Origin: Trematomus loennbergii
Lineage: Eukaryota; Chordata; Actinopteri; Perciformes; Nototheniidae
Reading direction: 5' to 3'
Assembly (NCBI GenBank): GCA_012861695.1
Contig: JAAOOA010000002.1
Coordinates: forward strand, 41,343,300 to 41,407,299
DNA: 64,000 nt
The number at the start of each line of letters is the position of its first letter. The first letter of the stretch is position 1. The notes below the pieces were generated by a model. The model saw only the letters and a list, made by a program, of their open reading frames with translations. It did not search any database and had not been told where the DNA came from. Shown here piece after piece: positions 12,571-64,000 of the stretch. The position numbers were made by a program, and so were the translations under genes.

Positions 12571-15355
12571 CTTGAAAGTGAAATGCTAAACTGGAAGAGT
12601 AGGAAAAATAGTGAAGAAGCTTAATATTTAAAAGAAAAGGTTTAAAAAAGGTATAAACAACAAAATGTATAACCTCAATGTCCTGAAATAGCTGAATAAT
12701 GTAATAGTTGAATGGTTTCTTTAGCTGAAAGTAGGCTGAAGGAGTTAGATATTAAATGTAAGTAGTAGTGAATGAATGTTTACAAACACCTGTGTGTGTA
12801 AGCCCAGAGATCAAAGGTTTCTATGGAGATGTGCTGTGAAAGGAGAGCCTTTCCATTTGTTCTGAATGAGAGATAAACCTCTTGCATTTCTAACTTTTGT
12901 TTGTGTGTGCGTGTACCAGTCTGTCTGTGGGCTTGTCTGCTCTGATTAGATGATGTCACTCAGATGTGTGGCCCCGATCTGCCCAGAAACAGCATGGTTA
13001 CCAACTGCAGCACTGAGTCCCATTAAGAATGCATTGAGGATTATATCTGACAATTTTGCCACCTGTTCAAAAACTATGGCTCCTATAAAAAAAGACCACA
13101 AAGTGAGCATCAGGGAACCCCAATGAACTGATATATGTTGTTTTTTGGGGTTTTGTGTGTAAAATGTGAAGATGGGAGCAGTTTGTCTAAAGTTGACTTC
13201 TCTCTGTTCTGAAGAAAGTTCCGGACAAATTTAACATGGGAGTCTATTGGGAGATAGGTGGACTTTTTGTCACTCAGATCACTATTGGGCCAGATTGGTG
13301 GGTCCGTTTGATATGATGAAGGCAATTGAGCAGGCCAGACTAATTATGCTCCTGAAATCTTTTGAAACTATTTGAATAGAGTGTATATTTTGGCTCTGAG
13401 AGCAGTTTTAAAATATTTTCGAAGATTTTTAAGACCCTCTACACTCTAAGTGATGATGTCACACACTCTAGCCCCGAAGAGTCCCTCCCATAGAAACCCA
13501 TTATAAAATCTAAAACAGCCTGAAAATGTACCAAAACTTAAACTTTGATAAGTCAAAAACCGTAAAAGATATCAAAAATCTGAAAAATAGGTTTTATAGC
13601 TGAAGGTCTTGTGATCATTTGGAATGAAGTCTCTAGCAGAAAGAATGTGGAAGGAGTAGCATTTTCCACACGGTGTAGGTAAAAGAAGATTTGAAGAGTC
13701 GTCCCATAGACACCCATTATAAAATCGAAAACGGCCTGAAAATGTACCAAAACTTAAACGTTAAGTCAAAAAACTTGAAGTGAAATGCTAAACTGGAAGA
13801 GTAGGAAAAATAGTGAAGAAGCTTAATATTTAAAAGAAAAGGTTTAAAAAAGGTATAAACAACAACATGTATAGCCTCAATTCCCTGAAATAGCTGAATA
13901 ATGTAATAGTTGAATGGTTTATAGCTGAAAGTAGGCTGAAGGAGTTAGATATTAAATGTAAGTAGTAGTGAATGAATGTTTACAAACACCTGTGTGTGTA
14001 AGCCCAGAGATCAAAGGTTTCTATGGAGATGTGCTGTGAAAGGAGAGCCTTTCCATTTGTTCTGAATGAGAGATAAACCTCTTGCATTTCTAACTTTTGT
14101 TTGTGTGTGCGTGTACCAGTCTGTCTGTGGGCGTGTCTGCTCTGATTAGATGATGTCACTCAGGTGTGTGGCCCCGATCTGCCCAGAAACAGCATGGTTA
14201 CCAACTGCAGCACTGAGTCCCATTAAGAATGCATTGAGGATTATATCTGACAATTTTGCCACCTGTTCAAAAACTATGGCTCCTATAAAAAAATGACCAC
14301 AAAGTGAGCATCAGGGAACCCCAATGAACTGATATATGTTGTTTTTTTGGGTTTTGTGTGTAAAATGTGAAGATGGGAGCAGTTTGTCTAAAGTTTACTT
14401 CTCTCTGTTCTGAAGAAAGTTCCGGACAAATTTAACATGGGAGTCTATGGGAGATAGGTGGACTTTTTGTCACTCAGATCACTATTGGGCCAGATTGGTG
14501 GTCCGTTTGATATGATGAAGGCAATTGAGCAGGCCAGACTAATTATGCTCCTGAAATCTTTTGAAACTATTTGAATAGAGTGTATATTTTGGCTCTGAGA
14601 GCAGTTTTAAAATATTTTTTTCGAAGATTTTTAAGACCCTCTACACTCTAAGTGATGATGTCACACACTCTAGCCCCGAAGAGTCCCTCCCATAGAAACC
14701 CATTATAAAATCTAAAACAGCCTGAAAATGTACCAAAACTTAAACTTTGATAAGTCAAAAACCGTAAAAGATATCAAAAATCTGAAAAATAGGTTTTATA
14801 GCTGAAGGTCTTGTGATCATTTGGAATGAAGTCTCTAGCAGAAAGAATGTGGAAGGAGTAGCATTTTCCACACGGTGTAGGTAAAAGAAGATTTGAAGAG
14901 TCGTCCCATAGACACCCATTATAAAATCGAAAACGGCCTGAAAATGTACCAAAACTTAAACGTTGATAAGTCAAAAAACTTGAAGTGAAATGCTAAACTG
15001 GAAGAGTAGGAAAAATAGTGAAGAAGCTTAATATTTAAAAGAAAAGGTTTAAAAAAGGTATAAACAACAACATGTATAGCCTCAATTCCCTGAAATAGCT
15101 GAATAATGTAATAGTTGAATGGTTTATAGCTGAAAGTAGGCTGAAGGAGTTAGATATTAAATGTAAGTAGTAGTGAATGAATGTTATCAAACACCTGTGT
15201 GTGTAAGCCCAGAGATCAAAGGTTACCATGGTGACAACGTTATCGAACACCTGTGTACGTGAGCCCAGAGATCAGAGGTTTCCATGGAGATGTGCTGTGA
15301 AAGGAGAGCCTTTCCATTGTTCTGAATGGGAAATAAACCTCTTACATTTCTAACT
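12571..15355. repeat. Tandem duplication of a 1.2-kb unit (two full copies plus a diverged partial third)
   Basis: Unit 1 (about 12571-13772) and unit 2 (about 13773-14977) are offset by 1202-1205 bases and nearly identical; a 65-codon frame in each (13553-13750 and 14755-14952) translates identically. A third partial unit runs 14978 to about 15355 and diverges after about 15190. Each unit also contains an internal direct repeat of about 70 bases (around 13489 and 13704 in unit 1). The frames are too short and lack any recognised domain, so they are not called as genes. The unit itself looks like part of a dispersed repeat family, because a diverged version continues to about 16050. Confidence 0.8.
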
Positions 15356-16200
15356 ATAGTTTAAAAACGGTAGCTGCTTTCGGTAAAATGTCAACGCGTG
15401 GAGGATGTCAGGACCGTGAGGAGCGTCGGAGTCTGCTTTTTGTGCACTTTCGGGTCAATAATGTGGCATTTTTGGCAGATTTACTAAAGGTGTGCAGCTG
15501 GTGCTCTGAGGACAGATCAGGCTGAATTTACAATGGGCCTTAATGGAGACATGTTGAACGTTTTTGTCACTTCATGCCCTCAAGAGGCCTTTTGTTTAAT
15601 TTTTTTATTAACGTAGGAGAGGTTTTCGTACATTTTTCATGAAAAATTATGTCCAAGGAGTGTAGGGTTTGGGAGTTATGGCAGGTTTAAAAATAAAATT
15701 GGGGCGAATTTCAAGCTCTCCTCCACTCTGTTTTGAGATCAAAGCACTAGACTTAACGAGTGGCACAATACACACTAATGTTAAAATCTGAAGGCCTCTT
15801 TACCAAGCTCCAAACTAAGTTAAATATCTCAAAAAGTGTAACAGATATGAAAAATCTGAAGAAGACGTTTTATAGCTGAAGGTCTTGTGATCATTTTAAA
15901 GTTGGAATGAAGTCTCTAGCTGAAAGTATGTGGAAGGAGTAGCATTTGGCACAAGGTGTAGGTAAAAGAGGATTTGAAGGTTCCTCCCATTATTGACTTC
16001 CATATACTGAATATTTCAAAAAGTATAACATATTTTGAAAAAGTTTAAAGTTTCCCATCATGTGCTGAAAAGGCTGCATATGTTGATATTCAAATGGTTT
16101 CTGTAGCTGAAAGTATGCTGAAGTTATTGAGAGCCAAACTATTTGGTGAAATAAGAAAAAGATGATTAAAGAAAAGAAGAACTATTTTAAATGACGGAGA
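15356..16200. repeat. Diverged relative of the 1.2-kb tandem unit
   Basis: Blocks such as GATATGAAAAATCTGAA, TTTATAGCTGAAGGTCTTG and GGAATGAAGTCTCTAGC (about 15840-15960) are clearly related to the tandem units at 13560-13690 and 14770-14890 but carry many differences. This shows that the tandem units belong to an older repeat family. No coding sequence. Confidence 0.6.
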
Positions 16201-16489
16201 GTCTGCAAACGTGCTACCAGCTCGTTGAAACTGTATTAAGGCACAGCAGTGCTTTAAGTGAAACAAGTAAAGTATAATACAGCCTACAGCAGAGGATGAA
16301 GTGAATCAGGTATTCGGTCATAAATAATTTTTTGTAGAAGACACATTTTATAAAGGATAATGTCCCTAAATCCTAAATCAATCTTTAGCACATAAAAAAA
16401 AACTAAGATGCTGAAGGAATAGCAAAAGTTTGCATGAGCATTCCCACAAAGTAGTAATGAATTTCAGGGGAAATTAAAGTAGCCTACCT

Positions 16490-17025
16490 GTAGCCTGTGT
16501 GAAACACAATGTGTAGAAGGCAATGTTTCGGTGTCAAGTGCACTGGTTCTAATTTGAGGCTTAAGAACCTATTGTAAAATAAATTCTGGAATAAACAATT
16601 TCATATATTCATATTTCATATACTGAATGACAAACAAGAGTTTAGCCAAACTAGCAGTTCTGTAGGTAGTATGGCACAGTGCGCTAGTGGTCATGTTAGC
16701 ATGCTCATATTGAAAATGCTAACGTGCTGAAGTTTAGCAGGTTTTAACATCTTGTCTTCTTAGCATGCTAACGTTCGCTAGTTAGCACTTAAGTCAAAGC
16801 TAACATGCTGTAGTGAAGCACGTTGTACATTTTGTTTTCAGTGTTAGAATGCTAACATTTGCTAGTTAGCTGAGCTCTGCAGTCAAAGTATAGCTAAACT
16901 GCTAAACGTACAGCGAGGAGGGAAATAATTGCCATTAGGAAAACTTGTTGAGGGTTTCTGCTGAAATTCATGGTGTTTGCCATTATCAAAGCAGACATAT
17001 TGACATGGTAGGGAAACCACGTGCT
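16490..17025. repeat. Interspersed repeat family A, copy 2
   Basis: This is homologous to 9786-10330 in the same orientation, with the same GTTAGCATGCT and GCTAAC-rich core and the same ending around GCAGACATATTGACATGGTAGG. Non-coding; superfamily unknown. Confidence 0.6.
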
Positions 17026-20000
17026 TAACTAAAAAAAAGCCTAATGGATACAGTCCATTCAGAGGTATTGACCTTGGCTTATAATGACACTGAATGAAAA
17101 GGAGAAATCATTAATGTTAGCCTACCTGTGCTGTAACCTACTACTTACTTCTAAGGGGCGTGTAAATAGTTATTAGAAAAACCTGAGAATTAGCACATTA
17201 AATGACAGTAGCTATATAAAAAGCTTCCAAATGGTGTAAAAAATTGACATCATGATATTCAAAAGTAGATAATGTAAAAATTCACCCTGTGAGGAACATA
17301 AAATATTGAACCTGCCTCCTTTAAAAGCTAAATCTGTATTGGCTTAGGACACACACAAAATAAAAACACATTTCATTTAGCCGTCATCGTTTCCTCTGCA
17401 GAATTTAATTTGTTGCTTGGGTATTTGTTACAGATCAACAGTATCACTCCATATACAACTACAAGTACAGTATTTTGTACAGTTCATATTCAAATACATA
17501 GTTTTCATTGGCTTATTTACAAAACACATTTTTTTATGTACACGTTTTCATGTCAGTGCAACGTCACTTTCTTTCAACAAACACCTTACAAAAAAGTTAT
17601 TTAAATTAACACGTGTGGTTCAAATCCAACAAAAGTGAACTTAAATAAAAAGAGGCTACAGACACTGACAGACAGCTCAGTAGTAGATTGCACTGCCTTC
17701 TGGGGGGGGGGCAAGATGGGCGGGGCTTTTGGGGATGGGGAAGGGCTTAAGATATTATTTCCGTAGTTAGCAAAATTGGTGTTTACCCAATTTAAATGTC
17801 AAAGTTGAGCTCCGTTGGGCAGAAAATCTTTTAGTTCCTGGATGACAGAATGCTGTTGCTGAAATTAACTTAAACGTTTTATTTGAGATAATACAGTTTA
17901 GGCTACAGGTTTGGTCATTATAGCATCACACAAGTTTAAGGGGATGTTCACAGCCACAAAAGAACTTGACAGCTATTGCACCTTTAAATGAAGCGAACAT
18001 TAAAAACAGGGTTCTCAAGAGACTAATCCTCAGGAAAGTTTTCCCTTTGAGCCATGTGATGATGTTTAAAACACAGACACAAACTGGACATCCTCTACAG
18101 CTCGGTGCAAAGGCAGGTGGGTGGAGGACAAAAAGAGCTGAGCAAGCATACATAAATAGCACTCATCTGTACATTTCCATTTGTTCAACAAACGTACTTG
18201 GCAAAGGAAAATAAAGTTTAATTCAGTGACATATATCTCTCCAAAAACACATCCATAAAGATGCCTTCTCCTCATAAATACAGCAGCTAAAAACACAGAG
18301 AATCATCTTCTGTGACCTCGAAGACAAAGTGGGGAACCGCTGACTGACCGCCGTCTGTTCACAGTGATTAGACCGAGCCCAGCTCAGGAGGAGCTCCACT
18401 CGCTGCTACACACCAGACACAAAGCTCCACCGTGACTCAACACTGCAAAACCTTTCAAATCAACCTCCACAGTCACATTAAGAAGCCAAAGCTTCAGATA
18501 AAAAGAAGGGACTGCATTTGAACGTAATTGAAACCAGTATTTAGACAGAAAATAAAACGTAATTTTCATGTTGGGTCCATTGTTGAGGGAAGTTTTTACA
18601 GATCTGACCAGCTCTTAACAGATTCCACAGGACATGTTTCTTTTGAAGAATAAATGCACATCAAACTGAAAGCATCCGATGGCAGTGGGTTTATGGGGAC
18701 TGAAGTTTTGGTGAGGCTGCATTCTGTACAGTATGTATCGAGTTGATTTCTAAAGGAATTGAAAAACAAACTAAATTAAGAATGAAATCAACTGCATTTG
18801 AAATACTGCTTGCCATCCAATTTAATGGAAGTAAATGATTTGAAGTGCATCAATTAAACACTGTGTCTATGTCCCATGTAATTAGTATCCAATGATGTCA
18901 CCCTTTCTAGAAATGTTCCAATTACTTTGCAGTTCTATCTCACTTCTTTCACAGGAAATCATTGGCTGTTATTTGTCTACCTTGTCTGGGCAAAGATGGG
19001 CAGTGGGCACCTCCCTTCGTTTTCATTGTCTATTACAAGTTTGATATGGTAGATGAAGAATACTAAAAGCACAATAACTACATTTTGACACAAGGCCCAA
19101 CACAGCAGGGCCTTAATGTTTGGTATTAATGAAGGTTTTAAAGGTGCACCGAAAACATTGGAAATATATCCAATTGGCTTTGGGGCAATGATGGAGTTGG
19201 CCCACTTCAGCTAGATGGTAATCCAGATTTTAAGAGAGGTTTATGGATATTTTGTTTACCACAAAGGGGCAGGTAAGCATTAACTGCACAACAATATTTC
19301 TCATATGGGGCCTTTAAAAAGTCACCCCTGAAAAGGTTTTTTTTGGTGACCTTTGTTGTTTTCACTTGTACTTCCGGATACTGATATGACAGTTGGCGCG
19401 GTTACAGGAGCAACTAAGCACAAAAAAGAGGTGAACGAGTCCACCAGAGAGGGTGCTTAACAGACTTCTGGCATTCTGGCATTAAACGGAAATGTAGTTT
19501 ACCCATCAAAGTCTGCTGCCAGGTATCGGCGAGAACCTCTACATATGTGATATGATAAATGCCCTCATGTGATATTACTTGTGTTTGTTGGGGTTAAAGA
19601 CTGCAAGTCTGAAAATGGAAAAAATCTAGGGTGTGAAGTTAAAAAGAAGTGAGATTGGCCAAACTGTTGGTGGTTGAGTTGCACTGTGGGTAATGTAGGC
19701 GCCAAGTATGGACAAGAACATGTAATATGTGGGATAAAAAATAAGATGTTCTGAACTATACATTTGTATCCTTTTTTATACTGGCCTATGTTGTAGGAGT
19801 GCTATGCTAAATCAGTGGAGTAGCATTTTAAGTTACTCTTAAGTTACAAATCCTTTTGTAAGTACAATCAATTGATTCCAATGTCCCAAATGTTCTGGCT
19901 TCTTACTGGAGGGTATATGGACATTAGTATACGAGATGAGTGTCAACAGTTGAGAATGGCAGCAGGTGGAAAGCTCATGTTGCGAGAGCGCTGTTAAGAC

Positions 20001-20640
20001 CAGCCTTGTGTAGCTTTGAGACAAATATCCATTCCTAACCTGAAGTAGCTACTGAAGCCTGCCTTAGAAAAAAAACAAAACAATAAAATAAATATTTTAT
20101 AAAACAACGTATTTGCAGAAAAATGAAACATATACTGTATCTTTAAGTGTGTCTATTTTGAATTCATGGCACCTGTCCTAAATAAACCCAGAGTGATACT
20201 TCAAGAGTAGACGATATGGGGACAAACAGATCAACATTGCACAAATCACCACTGATATTGGCAGCTGTGGAATGGAACACAGTTTGGCAAAATGCCTAAT
20301 TTTATGTCCGCATCAGGACCTGTGAGTGTCCTAGAAGAGGGGGAGCTGAAATGTGTGTACTGTACCATGACTGTAAAGTTGCATTTTGTGTATTACAATT
20401 AATACTGTCACAGACGTTTTAGGGTACAGTTGGCCGACAGACTGCAGGAAGCGTTGAGGTAGCATGTGACTTACCCTAGTGACATTTTTGCAAATAAAAC
20501 TTTTGAAACTTTTTATAAGCTTGTCATAGTATCACATCAACATCATGTTGAACTGTGGCATCACATTTGACACCGTTTTTTTTAAACTCTTGGCCCTGTT
20601 TACACTTGTACGGTGGCTGTATCCATTAGGATAGGGTGCT
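17026..20640. other. Intergenic or distal usp32 3' UTR, no gene recognised
   Basis: No conserved exon was recognised on either strand. Short ORFs here (for example 17926-18162 and 19839-20024) have no recognisable domain. A minus-strand AATAAA occurs at 17877-17882 and could serve a very long usp32 3' UTR, but transcript ends cannot be set from sequence alone. A G10 run at 17702-17711 and a GC-rich patch follow it. Confidence 0.35.
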
Positions 20641-20648
20641 GCAGTTTC

Positions 20649-21273
20649 AAAGACAATGCATAAAAAAACACAAATGTGCCAAAACACATGCAAATGAGGA
20701 AACATCTATGCCAACTTCAAAACTACTACAATCGCTGCATAATCGAAACGCTGCAAATTAAAAAAAATGAAGCTCAAAGCGCAACGGAAACGGGGACACT
20801 AAAAAGTGATGCACACAGTTGGGACCGGAGTGGTTGTTGATGTTCCGACATTATAAAGTTGGCTCTGTTGGCATAGTTAGCCTGTTTGATCATTTTAAGT
20901 GTCGCGTCAGTATCTTTGAAATGACTAGGTTTGCTACGCTAGCTAGCTAGCAATGATATTATTACCAAATAATATCAGAAGGAATCATGTGATCACATTG
21001 ATAAAATATGCCAACAAAACCTTCATTTTAGGTAAGTTTCCAGTGACAGTGATTGTTGGCCAACTTTAATCCGAACGTCCACAAGCGCTAAGGTCCCAGC
21101 TGTGTGCATCACTTTTTAGTGTCCCAATTTCTGTTTTGATCTTTTTTAAATTGTAATGTCTCGTTTACGCCCGCTATAAGTAAACGCTGCGCATGTTGGG
21201 TCAAGTTGGTGAAGATGTTTCTTCATCTGCATGTGTTTTGGCACATTTGTGTTCTGATCTTTACATTGTTTTT
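20649..21273. mobile_element. Foldback element with inverted arms of about 175 bases
   Basis: The left arm (about 20649-20826) and right arm (about 21092-21273) are inverted copies of one another. Shared blocks include ACACAAATGTGCCAAAACAC, CACTAAAAAGTGATGCACAC and AAACATCT. The roughly 265 bases between them carry no ORF. A related copy lies at about 62520-63070. It is read as a non-autonomous DNA transposon with long terminal inverted repeats; no target-site duplication was identified. Confidence 0.65.
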
Positions 21274-21833
21274 GAAAGTGCTGATGTAGCGCGTTTGACG
21301 TGTCAGCCACTGTACATTTTGGCATTTAAACTGTATCCAATCATTGGCTTTGCACTTACACTTCATTGTTTTCCTTCTACTGGTCAGATATCTAGGCTCA
21401 GATCACATGTGGACCCCTGGGTTTTTTTTTTTCATTCTGACATCAGCAAAATATGCACAATGACAAAGCAACATCACTTCATGACTTGGCCATACTGGCA
21501 AACATTCAGAGATGTGTTAGTATGCAAGTATGTGTTACATGTATGTTCTGGCGGGGGTTGAGGAGAAGGGGCGGGGAGGGGGGTTTGTTTCGTCGGGCTC
21601 AGCAAAGTGCGACAGTTTTAGTGCTTTCGCCAGGGCTCCACTGTTGTCTTGACAAACCTTTGCACTGAAATATGTATGCGATCAAGTGTAGAAAGTGCTG
21701 AGGCGCATCTCTAAAGACAGAGAGCACAGGATATCCGACTCCAGTCATTAGCAGTTTGAGAGAATTCTTCAGAACGACTGCAGGCGGGAGCAGAGAGCGG
21801 GTGTAGTGCCGGATGATGGAAGACGAGGTGTGA
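21274..21833 (-). other. usp32 proximal 3' UTR
   Basis: This directly follows the usp32 stop codon (21836-21834). Overlapping short frames occur on both strands but none is conserved in any way I can see. No AATAAA on the minus strand was identified in this part. Confidence 0.5.
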
Positions 21834-63308
<41,475 letters not shown>

Positions 63309-63543
63309 CTAAAACACATAAACAACAACGTGGTCATGTTCACAACGTCAGCAGGGAAATGCATGGATAAAACTGTCGGCCCAGAACAGATCAGCTGATC
63401 AAAGCATTTTCTCATTTCCACTTCATGTAATTGGGTAATGTACATATATAAGGATTTTCAACAGGCCAATATCAAAATATAAAAACATGTTTTAAAATGT
63501 TTCCAACATTAGGAGTGTTATGTACATTTAAAGTCATCCTTAA

Positions 63544-63893
63544 AGGTGGGGTAGGTAATTCACTTCAGAAACACTTGTTATATTCCATGGAATGCTCTTA
63601 ACATCCCGATAGCAATGAATACATTAAATGCTTTGACAATAAATACATTAAAAAAAGTAATCTGGGAAGCCGTAGCGCTGTAAAAAGCACGACCAATTAT
63701 TTTAGCCGGCCTGTCAGCCTTTCATCTCGTGCACAAACTTATCTCGTGCCCTCATTGGTCATGTGCGCATTCGTGTGTGTTGGAGGAGGGGCTCTGTAAG
63801 GAAGTCTGAAGGAAGGGGCAGATTTTTTTCGGCTGCGTACTTTCACATTCTAGCGCACTCGAGCTGGTTTCTCCATTCTTACCTACCCTACCT
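63544..63893. mobile_element. TTAA-flanked MITE with AGGTGGGGTAGGTAA ends
   Basis: The left end AGGTGGGGTAGGTAA and the inverted right end AGGTAGGGTAGGTAA differ at one base and are flanked by TTAA (63540-63543 and 63894-63897). Interior 350 bases, no ORF. The piggyBac-type target suggests a piggyBac MITE. It lies in the usp32 intron upstream of the first visible exon. Confidence 0.65.
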
Positions 63894-64000
63894 TTAAATT
63901 CGAAAGTTTATTTATTTATTCATCAAATTAGATCATTTCAGGTTGGTTCTGGGCCAGTGTTCGTAGTGCTAAAAACTACAAAATATATATTTGTCTTCCT

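Noticed and set aside
13553..14952. Two identical 65-codon frames as a possible duplicated small gene
   Set aside because: They lie inside a duplicated non-coding repeat, have no recognised domain, and the diverged third copy does not keep the frame.
20649..21273. A microRNA precursor
   Set aside because: The arms are far too long and the spacer is 265 bases; a related copy elsewhere indicates a mobile element.

Overview
The window is vertebrate nuclear DNA, almost certainly from a teleost fish. Intron-exon structure with GT-AG splice sites is clear. Two of the genes, tmem97 and usp32, are vertebrate genes recognised from their spliced translations. The repeats are of fish type: a Rex3/RTE LINE relic, a DIRS-type tyrosine-recombinase retrotransposon, hAT, Harbinger-like and piggyBac-like elements, a tRNA-derived SINE, and long CA/TG tracts. 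No prokaryotic feature, CRISPR array, rRNA or stand-alone tRNA gene was seen.

Three protein-coding genes lie head to tail on the minus strand. (1) tmem97 (2648 down to 1521) is a complete three-exon, 177-residue sigma-2 receptor/TMEM97 gene. (2) A complete 11-exon gene (10938 down to 3532) encodes a 415-residue single-pass membrane kinase-like protein that best fits the STYK1/NOK family; its catalytic motifs are altered (HCD for HRD, EFG for DFG). (3) usp32 (63308 down to 21834, 5' end beyond the window) encodes the ubiquitin hydrolase USP32. I could place 32 coding exons covering the EF-hands, DUSP region, ubiquitin-like region, the split USP catalytic domain and a C-terminal CVLQ prenylation box. 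Only about 60 N-terminal residues appear to be missing. The three genes have no evident common pathway.

The usp32 reading frame is broken four times by single-base differences, each in or beside a homopolymer. With these set aside, all exon phases agree. The pattern suggests assembly error rather than gene death, though the sequence alone cannot prove it.

The largest accessory structure is an 8.7-kb DIRS element (about 41.1-49.75 kb) inside the usp32 intron that splits the DUSP domain. It keeps 158-bp inverted terminal repeats and an internal complementary region that reproduces the junction of its two ends. It has itself been invaded by two hAT-like and two 3-bp-TSD (Harbinger-like) elements, and one hAT carries a nested SINE. 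Elsewhere are a solo LTR, a BEL/Pao-like relic, three copies of a TA-flanked inverted-repeat element, a 1.2-kb recent tandem duplication (12.57-15.35 kb), a long foldback element in two copies, and three CA/TG microsatellites that lie within about 12 bases of usp32 splice sites. I found no convincing new biological system; the points most worth checking are the DIRS architecture, the splice-site microsatellites and the degenerate kinase.
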